Assembly (NCBI GenBank): GCA_963809715.1
Contig: CAWEKO010000002.1
Span: 124,001-188,000, forward strand
DNA from: Bog-473 sp963809715
GTDB taxonomy: Bacteria > Actinomycetota > Acidimicrobiia > Acidimicrobiales > RAAP-2
Length of the DNA stretch: 64,000 bases
Reading direction: 5' to 3'
The notes below the pieces were generated by a model, which saw only the letters and a program-made list of their open reading frames with translations, was not told where the DNA came from and did no database searches. This document shows, piece by piece, positions 16,495 through 25,016 of the stretch. How positions within the stretch are numbered: position 1 is the stretch's first letter; each line of letters starts with the position of its first letter. The position numbers were made by a program, and so were the translations under genes.

Positions 16495-17204
16495 GCTGAG
16501 GCTGGCTCCGCCAAGGGATCGCGCCCGATCGCCTGTCCCAACACCACTGCCATGACGACGAGCCAGAGGGCAATGGCGACATTCTTAACCCAAAACGAAA
16601 GGAAGCCGTTCCAAGCGAAAGGTCCAGTGAGCGTCAGCCCGGCAAATCCCGCCGGCACCAACGCGATGGCGATGAGCAGGTTGAAGTGGCCGACCCAACG
16701 CGCAAACACGGGTCGGGCCTGCTCATCGAGATAGATCGCCACCGCCAAGAACAAACAGAGAGCAACGAGGAACGGCACGCCACAGGTGAACGTGATCCAC
16801 GCCAGGTCGTTGTAGAGCTGGGTGAGCGCGGGGGCCCGATGGGGCCGGAACGCCGCCACCAGCCAAAAGATCGTTGCGGTGAGAAAGGTGATCGGGGCGG
16901 CACCGGAGACCCCGATCACGCAGTACCGCAGAATGGGAGTGCGGTGTGCCATGCCCCGCATCCGCTCCACGATCAGCATCAGAATCGGGATCAGCGCCAC
17001 GCAGAACCAGTTGAACAAGATCATGCTGTAGCGGACGCGTGAGGTGTGGTCGGCGTAGAACGTCGCGACCCTCTGCGCCGACCACCTCGGAGACATGGGC
17101 GGCAGGAAACCTGGGAAGAGGAAGAACGCTGCGATCCATATGATCGCGATCGCGGGAAGGGTCCAGAAGATGATCCGTTCGCCAGTTGTTCGTCTCACTT
17201 GCAC
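16491..17204 (-). CDS. polytopic membrane protein A of the oxidase-like operon
   Basis: First gene of the operon, 237 aa with about six to seven membrane helices, paralogous to the next product (FAWNGFLSFWVKNVAIAL versus FAWNGVIAWWINVAVFGL). The GTG at 17204 was chosen because AGGGG lies about 8 nt upstream; the frame is open to 17285 but that part is polar and unlikely. Function unknown. From 17205 to 17464 no gene was seen; the operon promoter is expected there. Confidence 0.68.
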   Translation of the reverse strand: MQVRRTTGERIIFWTLPAIAIIWIAAFFLFPGFLPPMSPRWSAQRVATFYADHTSRVRYSMILFNWFCVALIPILMLIVERMRGMAHRTPILRYCVIGVSGAAPITFLTATIFWLVAAFRPHRAPALTQLYNDLAWITFTCGVPFLVALCLFLAVAIYLDEQARPVFARWVGHFNLLIAIALVPAGFAGLTLTGPFAWNGFLSFWVKNVAIALWLVVMAVVLGQAIGRDPLAEPASA

Positions 17205-17464
17205 TCGTTCACCCCTACGACCGACTCCCCCTGGATTCGCGCTCAGCGTATTTACCACAGAAACCCGTCCACTATTCAGGGACAATCAGCAGGTGGCCAC
17301 TCAGATCGAGCAGTGAGAGCACTCATCCCTGCCCGCCGTTGCTAAGTCGCGACCCCTGCGATACCAGTACTCACGCATCCGCCCGGTCGACGGCGGTACA
17401 ACACCGCTGTCCCATTCATGGCGAGGTGCGGGAACGAACCGAGGACCCGGTTCGTTTCCAGCGA

Positions 17465-18628
17465 TCAGGACCCCTTGACGTTGTCCCAGTAGGTTCCTTC
17501 GATCATGTTCCGCAGATGAACGTGATGGAGGATTGCCTGGTCGGGGTCCTCGGGCATCTCGGCCTCGCCGAACGTGACCTGGCGCCGAGCGATCCGGAAC
17601 ATGACGATGCCGTGGCGCAGTGCAGCGTAGAGGGTGAAGAAGTCGAGGTTCTGGGGCGTATACCCGGTGATCTCCTCGTAGTAGGACGCCACGTTCTGGC
17701 GTCTCAGAACGTGAGGAAGGCCCGGCAGCTCAAGGTCCTCCACCAGGTCCTGGAAAAATCGATGGATGTAGATCATCCAGCCCAGGTCGATCTCGCGCTG
17801 ACCGATCGACGCCATTTCCCAGTCGAGCACCGCCACCGGCGAGAAATCCTCGAACATCATGTTCCCGATCCGGGCATCACCCCAACTGAACACGGCTTCG
17901 CCTTCTGGGTCTGGCCAATGCTCCTCGAGCCATTCGAAGCCGCGCTCGATCAGCGGCGAGCGCGTCCCGTCTCCGGCAACCCACTCGTAGTAGTCCCGCT
18001 GGTCGTCGACGTGGCGGCGGAGAGCGGAGCGGTCATCGCCGGCCGGAACGAGGAACTGGGCGGGACCGTCCGGCTTCACCTGGTGCAGTGCGGCGAGCAC
18101 TTCGATGGCACGTCGTTCCAAAAACTCCTGCTCAGCGACCGTGGCGTCGAAGAACCAATTGTCACCGAATGTATACGGCATGACGTCGGGTGGGACAATC
18201 CCCTCGATCCGTTCCATCACGAAGAACGGTGCGCCGAGCGCACGGCTTCCCGTCTCGAGCCAGTAGACCGTGGGCACAGGGACGTCGGTGTGCTCCATCA
18301 CCATTTGCATAGTCTTGAACTGCAACTCCATGTCGTAGCGTGCGAAGACCGGGTCTGCGGCCGGATCGGGGGCGATGCGCGCTACCAGCGGGCGTGACGA
18401 GTCCTCACCGGGGACGTTGAGGTCGAAAAGGACGGTCTCAGACGACATCCCGTTACTCGAGGGCACCACCAACTCACTGATCGTGGATCCTGGGAGCAGG
18501 CCTTGCAGCCACGCCTCGAGCTGTTCGCGCAGCACGTCGTAGTCGCGTGTCGACGTCTGTGGGCGGTCGACTACGTAGTCCGGCTGATCGGCCGAAATGT
18601 CCTGAGCATTCGTGCTATCGCGAACCAA
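17465..18628 (-). CDS. APH-family phosphotransferase
   Basis: Protein of 387 aa with the aminoglycoside phosphotransferase/choline kinase fold. An N-terminal substrate-binding lobe has SNGMSSETVLFD; the catalytic loop is modified to FSWGDARIGNMMFED (normally HGD--GN), and AVLDWEMASIGQREIDLGW gives the metal-binding Asp. The substitution of Ser-Trp for His before GD is a feature to note. Such proteins are common in acidimicrobial and mycobacterial lipid gene clusters; the substrate is unknown. The start is TTG at 18628 with GAGAGG upstream, one base after the previous gene's stop, so it is cotranscribed with the DUF7064-like gene. Confidence 0.82.
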   Translation of the reverse strand: MVRDSTNAQDISADQPDYVVDRPQTSTRDYDVLREQLEAWLQGLLPGSTISELVVPSSNGMSSETVLFDLNVPGEDSSRPLVARIAPDPAADPVFARYDMELQFKTMQMVMEHTDVPVPTVYWLETGSRALGAPFFVMERIEGIVPPDVMPYTFGDNWFFDATVAEQEFLERRAIEVLAALHQVKPDGPAQFLVPAGDDRSALRRHVDDQRDYYEWVAGDGTRSPLIERGFEWLEEHWPDPEGEAVFSWGDARIGNMMFEDFSPVAVLDWEMASIGQREIDLGWMIYIHRFFQDLVEDLELPGLPHVLRRQNVASYYEEITGYTPQNLDFFTLYAALRHGIVMFRIARRQVTFGEAEMPEDPDQAILHHVHLRNMIEGTYWDNVKGS

Positions 18629-18629
18629 C

Positions 18630-19586
18630 TCAGTCGCCTCTCTGTGATCGGTGTGCGCGCAGGAACCGTCGGATCCCGGTTGCGCTCCAGTTGTCGTGAT
18701 CCTCGCCGAAGGCGGTCATGCCCTGGAAGGACCATTCCGTCAGGCAATTGACGGTATAGAGATTCGGATTCAGAAAGAAACCCAGGCCATTGAGACAGTG
18801 TCCCTCGGCATGTAGCTCTCGTCCGAGTTCGTCGGTGAGATCCAGTTCGACCCGGTCAGGGTGTCCGGTGCGCTCGTGTCTTCGGGTGACCTTCCTCGAC
18901 CCTGATGTCACTTTCGACAGCACGCCGTCGAGAACCACTGAACCATGGATGGCCACGCAGCCGTCCCCGAAATCCATTGTGATGGCGTGAAACAAGTCGG
19001 TCTCTGCTGCCGTGGCATAGCTGTAACCACCGCACATTGCGGGTGTGCCGTGGATCCCGTGACCGAATTGCGAGCGTGGGCCCCAGGAACGATCGCGAAA
19101 ACCGAAGGAGTCGACTGCGATCTCCTCTCCGAAGAGCGAGATCACCCCTTGGAACCGGCCCGGTTGGTCGAGATGGCTGTCCCCGAGGTAGTTCGGCTCG
19201 GCGACGCCCGTGAACGTCAGGTTCAGGGACACTGCAAGGGAGACATCGTCAGTGTCAGGATCCTCATAGGAGAGCTGCCAGCGCCGTTGCGGCTCGATGC
19301 AGCGGAGTGCGATCCCGTTGGCCAGACGGATATCCGACAGGGGCTGATTGGGAATCGGGAGATGCCAGAACTGGCGGGCGTACGGCGCGTCCGGAGCCGA
19401 CATGCCGAGTTCGTCCCAGACGTAGGCGCCACTGGCGAGCACCCCCTGATTAGCACGGAAGAAGGGGTACAACTGACCGGACAGTCTGCGTTCGGGTACG
19501 GTGAAGGTGAACCAACACGTCTCGGTCCAGTAGGGGTCGCCAGTGCTCGGCGGGTGAAACTCGTCGTCTGGGTGTTGCGCAAGCAC
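18630..19586 (-). CDS. DUF7064/DUF7065-like protein
   Basis: Protein of 318 aa, all-beta in appearance, with WTETCWFTFTVPERRLSG near residue 20, FGFRDRSWGPR near the middle and GYSYATA. It resembles hypothetical proteins of actinobacterial lipid or steroid clusters now grouped as DUF7064/7065 and distantly related to lipocalin-like carotenoid hydratase folds; function unproven. The GTG at 19586 was chosen for its excellent site GGGGAGG 5 nt upstream, although the frame is open to 19796. It ends one base before the phosphotransferase start and follows the monooxygenase gene. Confidence 0.68.
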   Translation of the reverse strand: MLAQHPDDEFHPPSTGDPYWTETCWFTFTVPERRLSGQLYPFFRANQGVLASGAYVWDELGMSAPDAPYARQFWHLPIPNQPLSDIRLANGIALRCIEPQRRWQLSYEDPDTDDVSLAVSLNLTFTGVAEPNYLGDSHLDQPGRFQGVISLFGEEIAVDSFGFRDRSWGPRSQFGHGIHGTPAMCGGYSYATAAETDLFHAITMDFGDGCVAIHGSVVLDGVLSKVTSGSRKVTRRHERTGHPDRVELDLTDELGRELHAEGHCLNGLGFFLNPNLYTVNCLTEWSFQGMTAFGEDHDNWSATGIRRFLRAHRSQRGD

Positions 19587-19716
19587 TGGATCCTCCCCAC
19601 TCCAGGCTGGCCGAAGCCTGCCGGAGCACCTCGAATGTAGCGGAGGGCGTGCGGTCGAGTCGGGCTGTGCAATAGTGCCGACACGCGTCGCACTGGCACA
19701 AGTCGGGACTTTCGAT

Positions 19717-21654
19717 TCAGACCACGACGTAGTCGCTGAGGTCGGCTTCCTCGGTCCAGCGCCAATAGTCGACGAGACGCCATGGGCTGAGTCCATGAAT
19801 CTCTCCGTAGGTGTTCTTGTAGAACGAGTGTTTCACCGATGGTTGGGCCCATACGAGTGTCTTCAGCTCGGATTGGCACCGGGCGTGCCAGTCTTCGTAT
19901 CGATCTTGTCGCGGCTCTATGGAGGACAACCCACCCTCGATGATCTGGTCGAGCGCGTCACTGATGTAACGCATCTGACATTCAGAGTGCAGGATCAAAC
20001 TGCCTCCGTGGGCCAAGTTGGTCCCAGGGCCGTACATGCAGAAGAAGTTCGGAAATTTCGGGATAGTGATACCGAGGTACGCCGCTGGTCGCTCTCCCCA
20101 CATCTCTCGCAGGTCGGTGCCTTGGCGACCGACTATCTCCATCGGATACAGCGCCTTTGTGGCTTGGAAGCCGGTGGCATAGATGATGACATCAACCTCG
20201 TATCGTTCACCATCGACGGTCACGACCGAGTCCGTGTCGATACGGTCGATCCCAGTCCGGACGAGCTCGACGTTGTCGAGAGTCAGGGTACGCAGCCAGC
20301 TTCCGTTGTCCTGCAAAGTGCGCTTGCCTGTCGCGGGATAGTCGGGAATCACCTTGGCTCGCAGGTCGGGATCGTCGCCGATCTGACTGGTGATCCAGTC
20401 AGTGAAGAGTACGCGAGTCGCGTCATTGGTGGCGCTGATCGCCAACGATGGATCACCGTCGTAGCTCGGATCGACCCGGGCTGCCTCTAGTCCTTTTTCG
20501 GCGCCGGGCCAGAAAATCAGAAAACGGTACCAGCGGCCATAAAACGGCAGATGGGTGAGGGCCCAGCGCACGCCCGAAGCGACTGCTTCGTGGTAGTTCG
20601 GATTCGGAAACATCCACTGTGCGGTGCGCTGGAAGACCGTGAGACGATCCACCTTCGGAGCGATCGCCGGTGCGATTTGGAAGCCGCTTGCACCAGCGCC
20701 GATCATCGCGACGCGCGCGGCCGAGAGATTGATGTCGTGATCCCAGCGCGCAGAATGGAACGAAGATCCGGCGAACGTTTCCTGCCCAGGAATTTCGGGG
20801 ATGAGCGGAGTGTTGAGCTGGCCTACGGCCGAGATGACCGCACGCGCCACGAGGGTATCCAAGGATCCGTCGGCTCCTCGAACCCGAACTGTCCATGTCG
20901 CAGAGGGTTCGCTCCATGTGGCGCCGAGGACTTCGGTATCGAACCGGACGTGGGGTTCGATGGCGTTTCGTGCCATCACTGCATTGAAGTAGGACTGGAG
21001 CTCAGGTTGTTGCGCGAAGAACTCCGTCCACTCGTTGCTCGGCTCGAAGCTATAGCAATAAAAGTGGTTGCCGACGTCGACTCGAGCGCCGGGGTACGAG
21101 TTTTCAAACCATGTGCCGCCGACGCCCGAATTCTTCTCGATGATGGTGAAGGGGATGCCGGCCTCCTTGAGGCGGATTCCGGCGAGAAGGCCCGATTGAC
21201 CACAACCGATCACCACGACCGGGAACGCTTGGCGCGCAGAGAGTTTGGTCGGGACGGCGACGCGTCGGGCGTCAATCCCGTCGAGTTCGAGTTCCTCGAG
21301 GAGCATGGGAACGTACTCCGAGGGTACCGGCTCGCAGGCCAGCCACTCCATCATCTCCAAGAGGAGGTCTCCTGAGAGCGGAGCCGGTTCAGGGCACCCT
21401 TTGTCCCGGTAAGCACGGATGATAGGCAGAGCCAGATCGCGGACCGCCTGCTTGTCCTCCTCGCTCATGAAGCCCTGGACTTCGTTCAAGAACAATCCGG
21501 CCGGCCGAAGGGGGCCTCGGAGCAACTCGGCATCACCGGTGATGTGGACGAGCGACAGCATCAGCGTCGGAATGCTCACGTCGAGCAGCGCTTCGGCGAT
21601 CTCCTGATCCGATGAGTTGAAGGGCTCTCCGGCCCACTGGTTTGGCATGGTCAC
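19717..21654 (-). CDS. FAD-dependent Baeyer-Villiger-type monooxygenase
   Basis: Protein of 645 aa. Residues 1-140 form a helical extension seen in some actinobacterial enzymes. The FAD Rossmann motif is VVIGCGQSGLLAG (about 147-159), followed by GGTWFENSYPGARVD. The type I BVMO fingerprint is FAGSSFHSARWDHD, with Asp in place of the usual Pro after Trp. A second Rossmann motif (IGAGASGFQ) binds NADPH. It should insert oxygen next to a ketone or oxidise a heteroatom. The start is GTG 21654 or ATG 21648. It heads a probable operon with the DUF7064-like and phosphotransferase genes, perhaps for lipid or terpenoid breakdown. Confidence 0.87.
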   Translation of the reverse strand: MTMPNQWAGEPFNSSDQEIAEALLDVSIPTLMLSLVHITGDAELLRGPLRPAGLFLNEVQGFMSEEDKQAVRDLALPIIRAYRDKGCPEPAPLSGDLLLEMMEWLACEPVPSEYVPMLLEELELDGIDARRVAVPTKLSARQAFPVVVIGCGQSGLLAGIRLKEAGIPFTIIEKNSGVGGTWFENSYPGARVDVGNHFYCYSFEPSNEWTEFFAQQPELQSYFNAVMARNAIEPHVRFDTEVLGATWSEPSATWTVRVRGADGSLDTLVARAVISAVGQLNTPLIPEIPGQETFAGSSFHSARWDHDINLSAARVAMIGAGASGFQIAPAIAPKVDRLTVFQRTAQWMFPNPNYHEAVASGVRWALTHLPFYGRWYRFLIFWPGAEKGLEAARVDPSYDGDPSLAISATNDATRVLFTDWITSQIGDDPDLRAKVIPDYPATGKRTLQDNGSWLRTLTLDNVELVRTGIDRIDTDSVVTVDGERYEVDVIIYATGFQATKALYPMEIVGRQGTDLREMWGERPAAYLGITIPKFPNFFCMYGPGTNLAHGGSLILHSECQMRYISDALDQIIEGGLSSIEPRQDRYEDWHARCQSELKTLVWAQPSVKHSFYKNTYGEIHGLSPWRLVDYWRWTEEADLSDYVVV

Positions 21655-21728
21655 ATGGCTTTCATGGGCTCAGAGGTTCATGGTAGGCGGACGAATGGTG
21701 ACTCGTCAGGGAGGCAGGTAAGTAACAC

Positions 21729-21880
21729 TTCGAGCGCTCTACTACAGCGGTGAACTGGATGGACGGGCTGGCAACTGGGTTGGACGAAGCCGCACCTTGG
21801 AAGACCTGCCGGACCTCATGGTACGAAACCACCTGCTTGCCAAGGTGAGGATCGCGGGTTCGAATCCCGTCTTTCGCTCT
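21729..21880 (+). repeat. tRNA-Gly(GCC)-derived dispersed element, copy 4
   Basis: Unit of 152 bp; left palindrome eroded to TCGAGCGCTCTAC, then GATGGACGGGCTGGCAACTGGG, ACGAAAC, loop TTGCCAA, T arm GGGTTCGAATCCC and end CTTTCGCTCT. The acceptor change C to T is matched by G to A in the proposed 5' strand (ACGAAA versus ACGGAA in copy 2). It lies between divergent genes. Confidence 0.8.
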
Positions 21881-22065
21881 TCGAGGACCAGGTTCTGGAA
21901 CGACGCGAGCGGCAGCGATCCGCTGACTCCATCCGGTTTCCCCTTCTCTGACCATCAGCTGCCCTGACGGCACAAGCAGTGCCATATGGACGGTGTCTAG
22001 GCTTCGATAGGCCAGCGGAGAGAGTGGCTCGTTCGAGCTGCGAGAGTCGAGGTTCCGCATCCTGT

Positions 22066-22098
22066 AATCCGCTCAATAACAGCAGGTCAGGGACGGTG
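22066..22098 (+). repeat. possible solo right end of the dispersed element
   Basis: ATCCGCTCAATAACAGCAGG followed by TCAGGGACGGTGT resembles the last bases and the shared downstream flank of copies 1, 2 and 8 (CCGCTCCA-N-CGTA-CAGGTCA). No tRNA-like arms precede it. The surrounding interval 21881-22228 holds no other feature. Confidence 0.3.
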
Positions 22099-22228
22099 TA
22101 TGAGTGGTCACCCCCAGAACATGGGCCTATGTCGGAATGGAAACTCCCCGGGGTCGGAGTGACGATGTCGGATTGGCGCGAGGACAGCAAAATGGCGGTC
22201 GCCCAGAAGGTTCGTATATCCATGGTCT

Positions 22229-22674
22229 GTGGCGACGCTCCCCAACGCTGAAGCATCGCAGCAACATTGGGAGGTGATCGAGCGCGGCGAACATCTGTTT
22301 CAACAGTTACTGACCCGTGATCTGCCATCGCCCGACGGTCATCTCGTAATCGAGATGGATATCCGTCCGGAATTTCGAACGTCCGAGGAGCACTGCAGGG
22401 TGGCCTGATCGCGGTACTTATTGACATGTGTGCGGGGCGACTCGCGTATGAGACCTGTGATCACGAGAATGTCTTCAGCACAGCGACTTCAGACCTCAAT
22501 GTGCGTTTCTTGTCTCCCGTGACTGTGGGGCCAGCTCGGGCTGAGGCGCGCGTCATTCGAAAGGGCAAGTCGAGCATTGTCCTCCAAGTCGAGGTGACGG
22601 ACGTTGGCCGCGACAAATTGTCAGCAATGTCGACAATTGCTTTCACGGTGCTGGAACCACGATCGCGAGCATGA
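22229..22674 (+). pseudogene. PaaI-type acyl-CoA thioesterase, frameshifted
   Basis: From GTG 22229 one frame reads through QHWEVIERGEHLFQQLLTRD and LPSPDGHLVIEMDIRPE; near 22368-22380 the sequence shifts frame to SNVRGALQGGLIAVLIDMCA, DLNVRFLSPVTVGPARA and TDVGRDKLSAMSTIAFTVL. Together this is a normal hotdog-fold thioesterase of about 148 aa (GALQGG...DM, F--P). The 446-bp length fits a single lost base. It may be a sequencing error or a true inactivation; an in-frame ATG at 22426 would give only the last 82 residues. Confidence 0.65.
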
Positions 22675-22830
22675 CACCTCGCTCGCTAGTAAACCGGACG
22701 CTGCGCGGCGAGTTCGTGCCCTTCATTATTGCGCGGACACGTCTAAAAATATCAAGCGCGACAAGAGGAGTTCGATGTCTGAAGCAAATTTATGTCCGTT
22801 TGTGTTCACACGGTTCAAGGAGATTTGAGA

Positions 22831-23787
22831 GTGCTCCCGTTTCCTCACTTCGACAACCGCATTACGCAGTTGCTTGGAGTCAACATCCCGATCGCGAATT
22901 CCCCCATGGGGTTTGTTGCGAATCCGTCGTTGGTGGCGGCAGTCGCTCAGGCGGGTGGCATCGGGCTGGTACCTGGCTCGGTCGGCATCAAATGGGCTCA
23001 AGAGGACATCAAGCGGGTGCGCGATATGACAGACCAACCGTTCGGCGTCAATTTGCCGATTGCCTTTGTGAGAGACCCAAGGATCGCCGACATGTTGGTC
23101 GCCGAGAGCGTTCCCTTCGCGACGACTTCTGCAGGCTCACCATCGGCCTATACGGCGATTCTGAAATCCGCGGGTCTCCGAGTCCTTCATGTGGTCACGT
23201 CGCTCGACACTGCGAAGGAAGCCGTCGACGCAGGCGTCGACGGTCTCATCGTAGAGGGTATCGAGGGCGCTGGTCTGCGGGGCAAATCCGAAGTGGCCAC
23301 CATGGTGTTGCTCCCGCTCATTGCGCAGAAGATCGACATCCCTCTCATTGCGGCCGGAGGGATCGCCGACGGCGCCTCTATGGCTGCTGCGTTCGCCCTT
23401 GGAGCCGAGGGCGTACAGATGGGGACCCGAATGCTTGCCTCAGTTGAAGCGAATGTGCATAAGGGCCTCAAAGAGGCGATACTTGGGGCGTCAGAGACCG
23501 ACACGGTCCTGATCAACCGCCACAACAACAAGCCGTTTCGCGTCCTCCGGACCGAAACGACCAGTGCGCTCGAGTTCGCCACCGACGGAGACCCAGTGCA
23601 GGACCTTCTTCAGAATGTCGGTATGACCTATACCCAGGGAGTTCTCGAGAACTCGATCCCATCCGTTGGACAGGTTGCCGGGCGGATCGAAACCCTTGTG
23701 CCTGTCGCCGAGATAATCGAGAAGACGGTGAATGAATTCGCTGCGGTCATTTCGCAACTTCAAAAACGCTACCTTCGGACCTCATAG
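22831..23787 (+). CDS. nitronate monooxygenase / 2-nitropropane dioxygenase-like protein
   Basis: FMN-dependent TIM-barrel protein of 318 aa. Visible are NSPMGFVANPSLVAAVAQAG with GGIGLVPG, VDGLIVEGIEGAGLRG in place of the usual G-EAGGH, IPLIAAGGIADG and GAEGVQMGTR. The usual catalytic histidine of class I enzymes (EAGGH) is not present, so its role may be enoyl reductase- or IMP dehydrogenase-like instead. The GTG at 22831 has AAGGAGAT 9 nt upstream and was preferred over the longer frame from 22792. Confidence 0.82.
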   Translation: MLPFPHFDNRITQLLGVNIPIANSPMGFVANPSLVAAVAQAGGIGLVPGSVGIKWAQEDIKRVRDMTDQPFGVNLPIAFVRDPRIADMLVAESVPFATTSAGSPSAYTAILKSAGLRVLHVVTSLDTAKEAVDAGVDGLIVEGIEGAGLRGKSEVATMVLLPLIAQKIDIPLIAAGGIADGASMAAAFALGAEGVQMGTRMLASVEANVHKGLKEAILGASETDTVLINRHNNKPFRVLRTETTSALEFATDGDPVQDLLQNVGMTYTQGVLENSIPSVGQVAGRIETLVPVAEIIEKTVNEFAAVISQLQKRYLRTS

Positions 23788-24659
23788 TCCAGCTTCCGAT
23801 TCTCGACCACAGGGGTCGCCGCATTCGACAGATCTCCTTGGAGACTCGATCCGAACTTGCAGTGAAGTGTGCAAGCAGCCTTGGGTCAGTTTCAAGCGTA
23901 GAGGTCGCTCATGCAGATCGTGTAAGTAAGCACGTCGGGCGCCGCCGATATGAGATTTGAGAGATCGGAATTCGCTGTTCCATTCCGCGCAATTGACTCG
24001 GATCAGAGCAAGAGCGGGCGTGTCGGAAGGAAGTGTCATGGACTTGACCCCGGGTGGAGTGAAACTCTCCTTCCAGACGGTCCATGGCAGTGCGGTCTAC
24101 TACGGGACGGATCGAATCAATCTCCTCAATCAGGATGTTCAAGGAGATATTCGTTGAAGTTGCCCATCGCAGCTCGCCGGCACCCTCGCGTGCAAGGCGC
24201 TCGACGTGATCCGACGCTGATTCCTATCTAGAGGCGCGCACCCCCTGCCAGATCTCGCATCGATCAAGTCGCTGAAGACTACGTACTCAATGCGACGGCA
24301 ATCCAAGCACCGTTCGACCACGTAATCCGGGTTTGGATCTCTGCGCCCGGTGGCGCCCGCCACCCGAGGCAGCTCTGAAGCCTTGAGGAGACACCTGCGA
24401 ACCAACCGACTCAAAATTTGTGCGGCATCTGGCTTGGCTGTGGCCCTGGGGGCCGGAGCCTGTGCGGGAGTGTCTTTGACTTCAGGCAGCCCCGCAGCGA
24501 CGCAGAGGTTCCCCTGCTGCGGCGCATCATTCAACGGCTACTCCTTGACCGACTCATTCAATCATCTATACGTTGACAGCGTGACGGCAAGTGGACTCGA
24601 CCGTCAGAAAGAGGAACTAGGGAAGATCGAGCGCGCGCCAGGTGACATGGTGGCGGAAC
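23788..24659. other. interval without a convincing gene
   Basis: Several short frames are open (for example 23957-24157 on the plus strand, with LSFQTVHGSAVYYGTDRI, and 24350-24703 with a hydrophobic stretch), but none was recognised or has a good ribosome binding site plus coding-like composition. The interval probably contains decayed coding DNA. Confidence 0.4.
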
Positions 24660-25016
24660 CAGAATCCAGTGGAAGTCATGCTGGCCGCCATGATCCTGCG
24701 TGAGATGGACATCGGCCTCGTTGGTCTCCGCAATGACGTCACTTCCGACGCGCTGCGCCCGCATCCTGATCACCTCGTTTCTAGTCTGGAGGTTCACCCT
24801 AAATGACACTGGTTTGGCGAGGCGCGACATCCGCCGGGCCCAGGGCCAGTCGCGCATCGTTGCGGTCACAGTCAGAATGACCGCTACTTCATGATGGGAC
24901 TGAGCTTCGACCGCATCTTCGCCGAGCTTCCGAACGTACGGTGTCGTGACCACGTCTGGGCGGTGTTCCTGCCTGACAAAGGCATGCCAATCTTCAAGTT
25001 GGGGGTGCGAGGATGA
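24660..25016 (+). pseudogene. amidohydrolase (TIM-barrel, ACMSD-like) remnant
   Basis: Two coding-like pieces lie in different frames. The first (24660-24806) reads MLAAMILREMDIGLVGLRND and RPHPDHLVSSLEVHP, matching the N-terminal 'MD--GI-IGLVG--ND-S--ALR-HPDRFVGSLEVDPN' of amidohydrolase-2 proteins. The second (24852-25016) reads YFMMGLSFDRIFAELPNVR, DHVWAVFLPDKGMPIFKL, matching the C-terminal 'D-VW--FL--NA-RVFKL'. The central barrel is missing. The last codons overlap the next gene start (ATGA), showing the original operon link. Confidence 0.5.

Noticed and set aside
17186..18397. Plus-strand open frame of 403 aa
   Set aside because: Antisense to the APH-family phosphotransferase; no domain pattern.
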